DNA from: Nitrospirota bacterium
Lineage (GTDB): Bacteria; Nitrospirota; Leptospirillia; Leptospirillales; Leptospirillaceae
DNA: 44,002 nucleotides
Assembly: GCA_021840555.1 (NCBI GenBank)
Contig: JAKBXW010000005.1
Location: forward strand, 1 to 44,002
Direction: 5' to 3'
Shown here: piece after piece, positions 8,184 through 15,868 of the stretch
Layout of the letters: each line of letters opens with the position of its first letter
How positions within the stretch are numbered: position 1 is the stretch's first letter
Notes under the pieces: generated by a model
What the model saw: only the letters and a program-made list of their open reading frames with translations
The model's database searches: none
What the model was told of the DNA's origin: nothing
Translations under genes and position numbers: made by a program

Positions 8184-8892
8184 GAGACGCGCACGTCCGA
8201 CTCTTGCGCTTTTCGGGGGAGCCTTCAATCCCGTCCACAGAGGACATATGTCTCTGGCCGCCGAGATCGAGGCACGGCTTGAGGTCCGGGAGATCCTTTT
8301 CATTCCGACGGGTCATCCACCACACAAGGAATTTCCTGGAATTTCCTGCGAGGAAAGAAAGATCATGCTGGATCTCGCAATCGGGGGCCACCCCGGCTGG
8401 GTGAGTTCCGACATCGAGTGCCGCATGAAAGGACCTTCCTTCACGGCTCGAACCATTTCTGTACTGGCCATCGATCCCCCTCCGTTCTTTCTCCTTGGAG
8501 AAGATGCATTCGCCGATTTCTGGAGCTGGGGCCATCCCGAGGTGATTCTGTCAGGAACACACCTTGTCATCGTAACCAGACCGGGATCTGAGGAAGAGAG
8601 GACCAGGAAAGCCATCATCAAGACTCTTCGTGCGGGGGGGCTTCTTGACCCCCTGTCTGCAGGAGACGCCCTCTTGGGCGTTCGGAGAGGGAAACTGGAA
8701 GAGGTGGTCTGGTCTCTTCCGAATTTTGGAACAACGCTGAGATTCCTTAGGATCAGCGCAGTGGATGTTTCGTCGACGGATCTTCGCCATGGGCTAGCCG
8801 GCGAGAATCGGGAGTACTGGCTCGATCTCTTGCCTGATCCCGTGAAATCCTATATTGTGAAAAAAAGGAAATATCAGGTATTTCCGAAGTAG
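8155..8892 (+). CDS. nadD: Nicotinate-nucleotide adenylyltransferase
   Basis: Enzyme of 245 residues that adenylates nicotinate mononucleotide to deamido-NAD in NAD synthesis. It has the nucleotidyltransferase motif GGAFNPVHRGHM (21-32, with the HxGH box) and the C-terminal VSSTDLR box (the ISSTxIR motif). Two ATG codons (8155, 8161) are possible starts, and both lie inside proA, so the genes overlap by about 25 bases. A terminator follows at 8916-8950, marking the end of the rplU-to-nadD transcription unit. Confidence 0.93.
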   Translation: MAMDISGVTERRARPTLALFGGAFNPVHRGHMSLAAEIEARLEVREILFIPTGHPPHKEFPGISCEERKIMLDLAIGGHPGWVSSDIECRMKGPSFTARTISVLAIDPPPFFLLGEDAFADFWSWGHPEVILSGTHLVIVTRPGSEEERTRKAIIKTLRAGGLLDPLSAGDALLGVRRGKLEEVVWSLPNFGTTLRFLRISAVDVSSTDLRHGLAGENREYWLDLLPDPVKSYIVKKRKYQVFPK

Positions 8893-8915
8893 GAACCGGA
8901 GCATCTCCCGGTTTT

Positions 8916-8950
8916 CCGGAGCCGGATCGAATCCCGCCTCCGGCCTTTTT
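8916..8950 (+). terminator. Intrinsic terminator after nadD
   Basis: CCGGAG (8916-8921) pairs with CTCCGG (8938-8943) and is followed by CC and five T residues (8946-8950). It stands 24 bases after the nadD stop and ahead of rsfS. Confidence 0.65.
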
Positions 8951-8996
8951 CAGTATCGCTTCTAAACTGTTCTTTTTGATGGGGCAAGGAGTTTTC

Positions 8997-9473
8997 GTGA
9001 GGTTGTCAAATGAAAGTAAGATTTCGGATATAAAGGATATCGGCACTCTCGACAAGGCCAGAAGGCTGGCAAAAGTTCTCGTCGACAAAAAGATACGTGA
9101 TGTCTGGGTGATCGATGTCGGAGGGCTCTGTTCCTATGCCGATTGTCTGATTCTGGGAGACGCGGAGACTGAACGACATATGCAGGCCGCTCTCGACGCC
9201 CTGGACGAGGAGCTCTCGAAACCCGGATTCGGTCTCTCCCCCGAGCGGGGAGCGCGGTGGACGCTCCTGGATCTGGGGGAGATCGTTGTCGATCTTTTCC
9301 TTCCGGAAGTTCGTGGAATCTATCGTCTTGAAGACCTGTATCCGGATGCAACCATCTTCGCCTTTGATGAAGCTGGAAAGGAACGCAGGGTTCTGCCGGT
9401 AGAAAGGTTGACTCTGTACTCCTCCCCTGTAGAAACATCGAATTCCAGTGGCAGGGAGATTCATTCTCCATGA
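8997..9473 (+). CDS. rsfS: Ribosomal silencing factor RsfS
   Basis: Small protein of 158 residues in the RsfS/DUF143 family. It binds L14 and keeps the subunits apart when nutrients are short. Family landmarks are DVWVIDVGGLCSYADCLILG, then ARWTLLDLGEIVVDLFLPEV with RGIYRLEDLYPDA. The C-terminal 45 residues extend beyond the core. GTG at 8997 is preferred over ATG at 8979 because AAGGAG (8986-8991) sits five bases before it. It overlaps the next gene by ATGA. nadD-rsfS neighbourhood is common in bacteria. Confidence 0.9.
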   Translation: MRLSNESKISDIKDIGTLDKARRLAKVLVDKKIRDVWVIDVGGLCSYADCLILGDAETERHMQAALDALDEELSKPGFGLSPERGARWTLLDLGEIVVDLFLPEVRGIYRLEDLYPDATIFAFDEAGKERRVLPVERLTLYSSPVETSNSSGREIHSP

Positions 9474-10876
9474 CGCGTCTTCTTCTTCTGGTCATGCTTC
9501 TTCTGGCGGTCGGGCTCGTCAAGCTGGCTGAATGGAACGACCAGAAGGTCTCCTTTCAACTCCTTCCCCACAAAATCCTCGTCCTTCCCCAGATCACCCT
9601 TCTGGTTCTCGCATTTGCCCTGGGTGCAGGGCTCGTTTTCGTGATTCATGGTCTCTCCGATCTGGCATCCTGGGTCGAAAATCTCAGGGAGGGGCGCGAG
9701 GAGAAAAGATCCGAAAAAGCCATGGCCCTCTGGAAACGGGCCTGGGCCGAGATCAATCGCTCACACCTTCCCCAGGCTGTATCGGTGCTCGAGCGTCTTG
9801 TGACCCTGTTCCCGGATCACAAGGAGGCGCTTCTTCTTTACGGGGATCTCAAAAGGTCGGCCGGCGACTATGTTGGCGCGATACGGATTCATCGTCGTGC
9901 ACGCGTTTTCGACGAGGAAGACGTCCGTCTTGTGCTGGCTCTGGCGAACGACTATGAAGTGGCGGGTCGGGTCGAGGATTCCATGGCCCTCCTGCGTGAA
10001 TACTTCAAGAAGGAAGGCCGCAACCGGGAGGTCCTTGAATGCTTCCGAAGGCTCCTAGTAAAGAACGACCGTTGGGAGGAGGCTCTTTCGGTCCAGACCG
10101 TTCTTGCCCGCTCCTTTGAAAAGGGCGAGCGGAGGGACAGGGAGGTATCGGTCCTTGTCGGAATCCGTTTCGAGGTTGGCTCACTCCTCCACCGTCAGGG
10201 ACAGACCGAGGGGGCCAGAAGGGCCTTTCGGGGCGCTCTCAAGATCGACCCTTCCTTCACGCCGGCACGAATCGGATTGGCGGAGGCCCAGATTTCGGAA
10301 GGACGGGAGAAGGAAGGAATTGAAAATCTCTGGGAAGGTTGGGAACGCACCGGCCAGACGTTGCATCTTGTCCGCCTGGAAGAGTTTTACCTGGAGAAAG
10401 GGAACCCTGACGCCGTTCTCACCCTGTACGAAAAGGCTCTCGGAAAAAAGCCGGGAAATCCGGGACTCAGGTTTCATCAGGCACGGATCCAGAACTTGCT
10501 AGGTATAGAAGAGGAGGCTCTTTCCCTCCTTGAAGCCATGGAGGGGGATGCTCCATGGGGTGGAGAATTTTACAGGCTGATGGGTGAAATTTACGAAAGG
10601 CGTCGACAGATCGAGGCGGCGATAGACGCCTACAAACGTATCCTGAACCTGGATCCTTCCAGCGACCAGCCATATGTTTGCAAAGCCTGTCGCACTTTTT
10701 ATCCGGGGTGGTCTGGGCGCTGTCCCTCCTGTCATCAATGGAACACAGTGATTCGTACCGACGGTCTCCTCTTTTCGGAGAAAACCCCCAATGATGCGGG
10801 TCTTTCCCTCCTTTTCTCGGCTCCCACCCTGAGGACGGCATACCAGGAATATTTTTCGGGTCCCACGGCAACGTGA
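9470..10876 (+). CDS. Fused LapA-LapB lipopolysaccharide assembly protein
   Basis: Inner-membrane protein of 468 residues. Residues 1-20 are a membrane segment. WNDQKVSFQLLP (22-33) and the second membrane segment (about 38-64) match the LapA domain (DUF1049). A cytoplasmic TPR superhelix follows (about 84-400), with the LapB-like stretch ALLLYGDLKRSAGDYVGAIR. Next is a rubredoxin-like zinc ribbon with Cys404, Cys407, Cys418 and Cys421 (YVCKACRTFYPGWSGRCPSC), as at the end of LapB/YciM. In E. coli lapA and lapB are separate neighbouring genes, and LapB steers FtsH-dependent turnover of LpxC to set LPS amounts. Here both seem to be one chain. About 45 residues extend beyond the ribbon. Start and stop overlap rsfS and comF by four bases each. 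Confidence 0.85.
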   Translation: MTRLLLLVMLLLAVGLVKLAEWNDQKVSFQLLPHKILVLPQITLLVLAFALGAGLVFVIHGLSDLASWVENLREGREEKRSEKAMALWKRAWAEINRSHLPQAVSVLERLVTLFPDHKEALLLYGDLKRSAGDYVGAIRIHRRARVFDEEDVRLVLALANDYEVAGRVEDSMALLREYFKKEGRNREVLECFRRLLVKNDRWEEALSVQTVLARSFEKGERRDREVSVLVGIRFEVGSLLHRQGQTEGARRAFRGALKIDPSFTPARIGLAEAQISEGREKEGIENLWEGWERTGQTLHLVRLEEFYLEKGNPDAVLTLYEKALGKKPGNPGLRFHQARIQNLLGIEEEALSLLEAMEGDAPWGGEFYRLMGEIYERRRQIEAAIDAYKRILNLDPSSDQPYVCKACRTFYPGWSGRCPSCHQWNTVIRTDGLLFSEKTPNDAGLSLLFSAPTLRTAYQEYFSGPTAT

Positions 10877-11589
10877 TTCCGGATAGTTTCAAGGGCCCAT
10901 CTCTCCTTTCCCACCTTTTTTCCAGAATCTGTCTCTCCTGCGGAGCGAAATCCCGTCAAAGGGATCTTTGTCCGGTTTGTGAAGAGGATCCTGTCTGGAG
11001 CCATCCCTTCCGTGAGATGGTCCGGGGAGACCGCAGGGTCCGGGCCGTTTACCTTGATACCGGTCCGGTGGCCCGACTCTTCCGGCTGGCGAAAAATCGT
11101 GGAAACAGGAAGGCGATGGAGATCATGTTTGACCGGGGACGTCTGTCCGGTCTTGTTCCGGATGGCGCCAGGCTTCTGATCCCTGTTCCACCATCCAGGA
11201 AGCGGCTGATTCGTCGGGACCTCTCCATACCCGATGCATTTGCCTTCCGGATACATCGCCTCGTCTCCATTCCTGTTTCCTTTTCAGGGATCGAGCGGAG
11301 GAGAGACGCGCCACAAAAGGCCCGAAGCCGGTCTGGGCGGAGGGAGTCGCTCTTTTCTCCAAACTTTCAACTGACGTCCTATTCAGCTTGCGATTGGCCG
11401 AAAAAAGGGGTCATCCTTGTCGATGATCTGATGGTCACGGGATGGACAATGAGATCCATCGACATTATGCTCGCCTCCGAGGGAATTGAAGTCATGCTCT
11501 ATCTTTCACTTCTCCATCGGGAGGAAATGCTCCCTTCTTCGGGGAAGAGGCAATCCGCCTGTGCTTCTCCTTTACTTCCCTCATGGTAG
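10873..11589 (+). CDS. ComF-family phosphoribosyltransferase-like protein
   Basis: Protein of 238 residues with the ComF layout. An N-terminal four-Cys zinc motif (Cys20, Cys23, Cys33, Cys36) precedes a type I phosphoribosyltransferase domain with PRPP-binding loop VDDLMVTG at 183-190. ComF is needed for DNA uptake in naturally competent species. In many bacteria the homologue (GntX) has no settled role. The usual conserved segment RxxNQA is replaced by DAPQKARSRSGR. It starts with GTG overlapping the stop of lapAB. No other competence gene is in the window. Confidence 0.85.
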   Translation: MIPDSFKGPSLLSHLFSRICLSCGAKSRQRDLCPVCEEDPVWSHPFREMVRGDRRVRAVYLDTGPVARLFRLAKNRGNRKAMEIMFDRGRLSGLVPDGARLLIPVPPSRKRLIRRDLSIPDAFAFRIHRLVSIPVSFSGIERRRDAPQKARSRSGRRESLFSPNFQLTSYSACDWPKKGVILVDDLMVTGWTMRSIDIMLASEGIEVMLYLSLLHREEMLPSSGKRQSACASPLLPSW

Positions 11590-11675
11590 TGGTATTTTGT
11601 AATTGTGAGAATTTATCAGATTTGCATTTGATCGTGGACGGGGAACGGAGACCCGATCGGGAAAGGGTTCTCTCG

Positions 11676-11837
11676 ATGGATGAGGATCACCCTCTCAAAG
11701 CGGGTTCTATATGCGGTCGGATTTGTTTTTTCCTGTTTCTTGCAGGGGCCGTTCTTCTTATCATTCTTCTAAGTATTACGACTCGTCATTATTTTCTTCC
11801 CGGACCAACTCCCCAGAATCCCAAATTCTTTCATTAG
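11676..11837 (+). CDS. Small single-span membrane protein, unknown
   Basis: A 53-residue protein from ATG 11676, with GAAAGGG at 11661-11667 as ribosome-binding site. One hydrophobic segment (CFFLFLAGAVLLIILLSITT) is preceded by a short charged N-terminus and followed by a Pro-rich tail. The frame is open further upstream to ATG 11583, but that stretch reads less like protein. No family is recognised. It lies just after comF and runs against the LysR gene. Confidence 0.5.
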   Translation: MDEDHPLKAGSICGRICFFLFLAGAVLLIILLSITTRHYFLPGPTPQNPKFFH

Positions 11838-11852
11838 ATTCTTTAATTTTCC

Positions 11853-12761
11853 TTATGGACCGGTCCTGATGATTCTGAAGAGATTTTCCAGAAACGAGTC
11901 GGCTGCCGAAGAAAGTTTTCTTCTCGGAATGAAGACCCAAAGGTCTCTCACCGGCTGAAAGTCCTTCACAGGGATGATCCGGATCTTCCCAGAGTCCTCC
12001 GGTCGGATTGACAGGGCGGATATGAAGGCTATGCCGGTTCCAAGTGCCACCAGATCCTTGATAGCTTCGGGATTGTCCACGGTTATGATCACCTGGAAAA
12101 AATCAGGAGAGAACCCTTTTTCGATCAGTTCCTTTTCAATGATCTGGCGTGTCCCGGATCCAGGTTCGCGACCGATCGTCGGAAGATTGCCGATGTCCAC
12201 AAGCGGGACGGTTCCCGCCTTTTTTATGAGAGGAAATTTGACTGAATCGATAAGGACCAGCCGGTCGTGCTGGAGAAAAGACCGTTCGAGGGACAATCCC
12301 TGTGTCCTGGTAGGCTCTCCTTCGATCAGACCGAGATCGATTTCCGAGGTTTTGAGGTCGTGTAGAATCTGATGGGTATTCCTCACTGCCAGGCTACCCG
12401 TGATCCTGGGGTGGGAGCGATGGAAGTCCGCCAGGACCGGAGGAAGGAGATAGGTTCCAATTGTCATTGAGGCACCCAGTCTGAGATGGCCCTGTGGACC
12501 TCCGGCACATGGCAGCACGGCGGCTCTGGCCTCGTCCATCTGTTGGGTGATGGAGATGGCAAGCGGTAGCAGTCGCCTTCCCGCGTCTGTCAGAAGGACC
12601 TTTTTGCCTGTCCGCTCAAAGAGGGAGACCCCCAGATCCTTCTCCAGAGTCTTGATCTGAAGACTGATGGCGGGCTGGGTCAGGAAAAGAACTTCCCCCG
12701 CCTGCGTGAAACTCTGATTTTCGGCGACCTTGAGAAAGATTCGCAGCTGGTCGTTTGTCAC
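11853..12761 (-). CDS. LysR-family transcriptional regulator
   Basis: Regulator of 302 residues. The N-terminal helix-turn-helix (QLRIFLKVAENQSFTQAGEV, then LTQPAISLQIKTLEKDLGVS) is typical of LysR proteins. A periplasmic-binding-protein-like effector domain follows (from about residue 92: LRLGASMTIGTYLLPPVLAD). The chain looks closest to the CbbR/CysB-like branch, but the effector and targets are unknown. The start is GTG at 12761 with AAGGGG upstream. The genes on its minus-strand 5' side are two lipoproteins, and it lacks the usual divergent partner, so its target is not evident. Confidence 0.88.
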   Translation of the reverse strand: MTNDQLRIFLKVAENQSFTQAGEVLFLTQPAISLQIKTLEKDLGVSLFERTGKKVLLTDAGRRLLPLAISITQQMDEARAAVLPCAGGPQGHLRLGASMTIGTYLLPPVLADFHRSHPRITGSLAVRNTHQILHDLKTSEIDLGLIEGEPTRTQGLSLERSFLQHDRLVLIDSVKFPLIKKAGTVPLVDIGNLPTIGREPGSGTRQIIEKELIEKGFSPDFFQVIITVDNPEAIKDLVALGTGIAFISALSIRPEDSGKIRIIPVKDFQPVRDLWVFIPRRKLSSAADSFLENLFRIIRTGP

Positions 12762-12870
12762 GACGAAGTTTCCCCTTTTCCCCGTTTAACCCTGCCGTCG
12801 CTGATTCCGGAAGAAATTCTAGCATGGGACAACGATTTTCTGAAGTCATTCCTGGGAAAAGGCACAACCC

Positions 12871-13323
12871 TCAGGAGGATGGGAGGGACTTCGGTTTGTC
12901 CTTACCCTTTTTCCCGGTCGGCGAGTGGTCGAATCGGACGGGAACGCCCCGCACCGTTGTGCAGGTCAGAGTGTAGACATTGTACAGTGGAAAAAAGTTA
13001 TAAAGAGAGGTTGAGGTTGTGACATGGATCAGGCCGTCTGGATGGAGCGACGGATTTTTTTTGAAGGCGTTTTTCATGGCCGTTTCAAGGTCCGAGTCCC
13101 CCCATGGGATCAGACCCAGAATGAAATGGCGGCAGGCCGTTCCCTCGATCTGGTTCCCGACCCTGTGGAATTTGTGGGAATCGTGAGGACCCAGGTCGGC
13201 CTCCGTTTCGCTGCTCGAGAGAAGGCCGATCGAGCCTGTCGATGTGCATCCGGCAGTCATGAGAAAAAGAGCCAGCGGGATGGTTGCAGTCATGAGAAGA
13301 CGTTGCCTATAGCGTTTTTCCAT
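12871..13323 (-). CDS. Lipoprotein, TRL-like
   Basis: Predicted lipoprotein of 150 residues starting at ATG 13323 with GGGAGG upstream. The lipobox is TAGC with lipidated Cys26. The body (GTACRHFILGLIPWGDSDLETAMKNA, then VYTLTCTTVRGVPV) resembles the TRL-like family of small exported proteins, which share a G.AC....LG..WGD..IE.A.KN pattern. Their function is unknown. The C-terminus is Lys-rich. This family call is from memory of the motif and is moderate. The gene lies between another lipoprotein and a LysR gene, all on the minus strand. Confidence 0.7.
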   Translation of the reverse strand: MEKRYRQRLLMTATIPLALFLMTAGCTSTGSIGLLSSSETEADLGPHDSHKFHRVGNQIEGTACRHFILGLIPWGDSDLETAMKNAFKKNPSLHPDGLIHVTTSTSLYNFFPLYNVYTLTCTTVRGVPVRFDHSPTGKKGKDKPKSLPSS

Positions 13324-13419
13324 GGGGACCTCCCGGGCAAGTGGATTTGTCATTTGAGCGGCTTTGATTTCTTCAAAAAATAAGCCGTTATCCTTCCTCT
13401 TCGTTGCGATGGGCTCGCC

Positions 13420-13716
13420 TTAGTGGCGGGGGCTCTTGCTCAGTTTTTTCTGGCTCTTTCCGTTGGCCGAAATGTCGGCCATCGGACCTTTTGTGTCGTG
13501 GAGCATGGTCGTGGCCACAGGTGGTCCTGCGATTGAAGAGTGGTTGCTCTGCTTGTAGGCATAAGGAGTAAAGCCTCCTCCGCAGCAACAGGTGCATTCA
13601 GGGACATATGCAGGGCCATAGCCCGGCATGGATCCTCCACAGGCACCAAGGGAGAGAGAGATCATTGCAAGGAGAAGTCTTCCTGTGGGGATCCGTAACC
13701 TCACTGTAAGGTCCAT
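13420..13716 (-). CDS. Small Cys-rich lipoprotein, unknown
   Basis: Protein of 98 residues from ATG 13716. The signal peptide ends in lipobox LGAC with Cys26. The mature chain is Gly/Pro-rich, with the unusual cluster CTCCC at residues 41-45. It has no recognised family. Three extra cysteines next to each other suggest metal binding or disulfide bonding at the cell surface, which is inference only. A promoter (13778-13805) lies about 55 bases upstream. Confidence 0.65.
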   Translation of the reverse strand: MDLTVRLRIPTGRLLLAMISLSLGACGGSMPGYGPAYVPECTCCCGGGFTPYAYKQSNHSSIAGPPVATTMLHDTKGPMADISANGKSQKKLSKSPRH

Positions 13717-13777
13717 GGGCTCTCCAGAACGCGTTGGCGGGTGCCGGTTTCAAAGATGAAAAAATATCTCCAAAAAT

Positions 13778-13805
13778 ATTAAAATATTAAATTATCTTTT
13801 GTTAA
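13778..13805 (-). promoter_or_regulatory. Predicted promoter of the 13716 lipoprotein
   Basis: On the minus strand TTAACA (13800-13805) and TTTAAT (13778-13783) are 16 bases apart, each with five of six consensus bases. It lies in a very AT-rich stretch (about 13755-13825) that stands out from the surrounding DNA. Confidence 0.45.
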
Positions 13806-14049
13806 TAATAGCTTATATGTTATCACGGCTGGGAGGAGTTGTCCATCGGTCCGGTAAATCTGGCAAAGATACTGGCAGTGTGGTGCTTTCTTGATTTTGG
13901 AGGTCTCCGGCCTTAAGATGGAAGTATAAATTGAAGGACAAGAAGACCGGGATGGGATGACTCCGAGGAGGAAATCTTGCCCGGTTTCGAGTCTTCGGAT
14001 CTGTCGCGCAAGCGTCTCCCGACCCGGGAGACCGTTGAAAGGAGTTTTA

Positions 14050-14739
14050 ATGGAACCCGTCACGTTTACCGGTCCCGTAATTGAGGGGAGGCGAACGGCA
14101 GCCTCTCTCAATCGCTTCATGATGAAGGTCTACGGACTGCTGGCTTTCATGTTTCTGGCCTCCGGAGTTGGAGCCCTGTGGGGAATGGGGAATGGGCTAA
14201 GGGTGGTTGGTCCTCACCCCATCCTTCTGGCGATTGCGATGTTCGGAACCCTTTTTCTGCTGATGGCCGTGCAGAAAGTTCCTGGAGTCAACCTGGTCGT
14301 GACCGCATTTTTTGCCGCCCTGATGGGTGCCTCTCTGGGTCCTCTTCTGTTCGCCATCCTTCGTTCGGCGGGAGGGGCTGCTATCGTTTCGGATGCCCTT
14401 TTCCTCACGATGGCGATATTTTTCGCCCTGACTCTTTACGCCATCGTTTCAGGAAAAAGCTTTTCATTCATGGGAAGCTTTCTTTTTACGGGACTGATCA
14501 TCGTGGTCATCCTTTCCATCGTGCAGATCTTTTTCCACCCGCCCCTTTTTCAGGCCGTGGTATCGGGTCTTGCATCCCTTCTGTTTTCGGGGCTTATTCT
14601 TTTCGACACGAGCCGCATCCTCGAGTCGACCGAGGAGGAGTTGACACCCGTCATGGCGGTGGTCTCTCTCTATCTGGACGTTTTCAACCTCTTCGTGAGT
14701 CTTCTGAGACTCCTGGAGATTTTCAGGGGCGAGGATTGA
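14050..14739 (+). CDS. Bax inhibitor-1 / YccA family membrane protein
   Basis: Inner-membrane protein of 229 residues with about seven hydrophobic segments and a short hydrophilic N-terminus. The family marks are FMMKVYGLLAFMFLASGVGA near the start and LFDTSRILES with SLYLDVFNLFVSLLRLL at the end. Homologues include YccA and YbhL (YccA restrains FtsH) and the calcium-leak channel BsYetJ. The ATG at 14050 has AAAGGAG at 14038-14044. About 330 bases upstream to the divergent lipoprotein are non-coding. ilvE begins 36 bases downstream. Confidence 0.9.
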   Translation: MEPVTFTGPVIEGRRTAASLNRFMMKVYGLLAFMFLASGVGALWGMGNGLRVVGPHPILLAIAMFGTLFLLMAVQKVPGVNLVVTAFFAALMGASLGPLLFAILRSAGGAAIVSDALFLTMAIFFALTLYAIVSGKSFSFMGSFLFTGLIIVVILSIVQIFFHPPLFQAVVSGLASLLFSGLILFDTSRILESTEEELTPVMAVVSLYLDVFNLFVSLLRLLEIFRGED

Positions 14740-14775
14740 TCCTCGCCTCCATGTTCATAACCCCAAGGAGTCCGC

Positions 14776-15708
14776 ATGCTTAATGAAAGCCGCTGGATAT
14801 GGATGGACGACAAAATGGTTCCCTGGCAGGATGCCAACGTCCATGTGTTGACACATTCCCTTCACTATGGGATGGCGGTTTTCGAAGGGATCCGTGCTTA
14901 CAAGGGGCAGGGGGGAACACATATCTTTCGCCTTGAGGAACACACGGAGCGGCTTCTTAACTCGGCCAGGGTGATGCAGATGGCCTGTTCCTTGTCCCTT
15001 AAGGAAGTGATGGACGCAACCTGTCGGGTTGTCTCGGAAAACGGACTCGAGTCCTGCTATATCCGTCCAATCATTTTTATCGGATACGGGGACATGGGAA
15101 TTTACGCACGAAAGAACCCTGTGCGCCTCTCCATCGCAGCCTGGGAATGGGGGACCTACCTCGGAGAAGAGGGGCTTTCCCGGGGAATCCGGGCCAAGGT
15201 GAGTTCCTATGCCCGTTTCGGTGTGAACAATTTCCTGGCGCGCGCAAAGGTTTCCGCCCACTACGTGAACTCCCAGCTGGCCAAATGGGAGGTCAAGGGA
15301 GCCGGCTATGACGAGGCGATCTTGCTCGACAGCGATGGAATGGTGGCCGAAGGACCGGGTGAGAATATCTTTATCGTCAAAAGAGGCGTTCTCAAGACGC
15401 CACCCCTCCGGTCTGTCCTGGATGGCATCACCCGCCACTCGGTGATGACTCTGGCTCGGGAGGAGGGTATCTCCGTGGTCGAGGAGTCCATGACCAGAGA
15501 CGATCTCTACCTGGCCGACGAGGCCTTCTTCACCGGAACTGCCGCCGAACTGACCCCGATCCGGGAAATCGACGACAGACCGATCGGGGCCGGAAAACCG
15601 GGACCCTTGACCCAGCGTCTCCAGTCCCTGTTTTTCGACATCGCCCGAGGCAATACTCCGCGCCATCCGGAGTGGCGGACGACCGTCGCTCCGAAGCAGG
15701 TTCCCTGA
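14776..15708 (+). CDS. ilvE: Branched-chain amino acid aminotransferase
   Basis: PLP-dependent aminotransferase of 310 residues for the last step of valine, leucine and isoleucine synthesis. It opens with the family pattern IWMDDKMVPWQDANVHVLTH and YGMAVFEGIRAY. It carries the PLP lysine K158 (ARAKVSAHYVNS) and ends with VAEGPGENIF and the phosphate-binding region TGTAAELTPI. The ATG at 14776 is preceded by AAGGAG. No leader peptide or attenuator was seen. Confidence 0.94.
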   Translation: MLNESRWIWMDDKMVPWQDANVHVLTHSLHYGMAVFEGIRAYKGQGGTHIFRLEEHTERLLNSARVMQMACSLSLKEVMDATCRVVSENGLESCYIRPIIFIGYGDMGIYARKNPVRLSIAAWEWGTYLGEEGLSRGIRAKVSSYARFGVNNFLARAKVSAHYVNSQLAKWEVKGAGYDEAILLDSDGMVAEGPGENIFIVKRGVLKTPPLRSVLDGITRHSVMTLAREEGISVVEESMTRDDLYLADEAFFTGTAAELTPIREIDDRPIGAGKPGPLTQRLQSLFFDIARGNTPRHPEWRTTVAPKQVP

Positions 15709-15769
15709 AGGGGGCCCCTTTCACCGGAAGGGGCTGTTCACGTTTCGTCCGCCTCTGCCGGATCTTTAA

Positions 15770-15868
15770 ATGAAAGGATTGCTGCCACGGCTGCCCTTCA
15801 AAAGACCAAAGGCAAGCCGTCCCCACCCGAATGGGCGCGCTCCCTTCCTGAGCGCACGCTCATCCTAA
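15770..15868 (+). other. Possible leader ORF overlapping the polA start
   Basis: A 32-codon frame from ATG 15770 ends in TAA at 15866-15868, sharing bases with the polA ATG (TAATG). The peptide is Arg/Pro-rich and unlike any known protein. Stop-restart coupling would explain the lack of a ribosome-binding site before polA. There is no strong ribosome-binding site for the leader either, so this may be chance. Confidence 0.2.
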
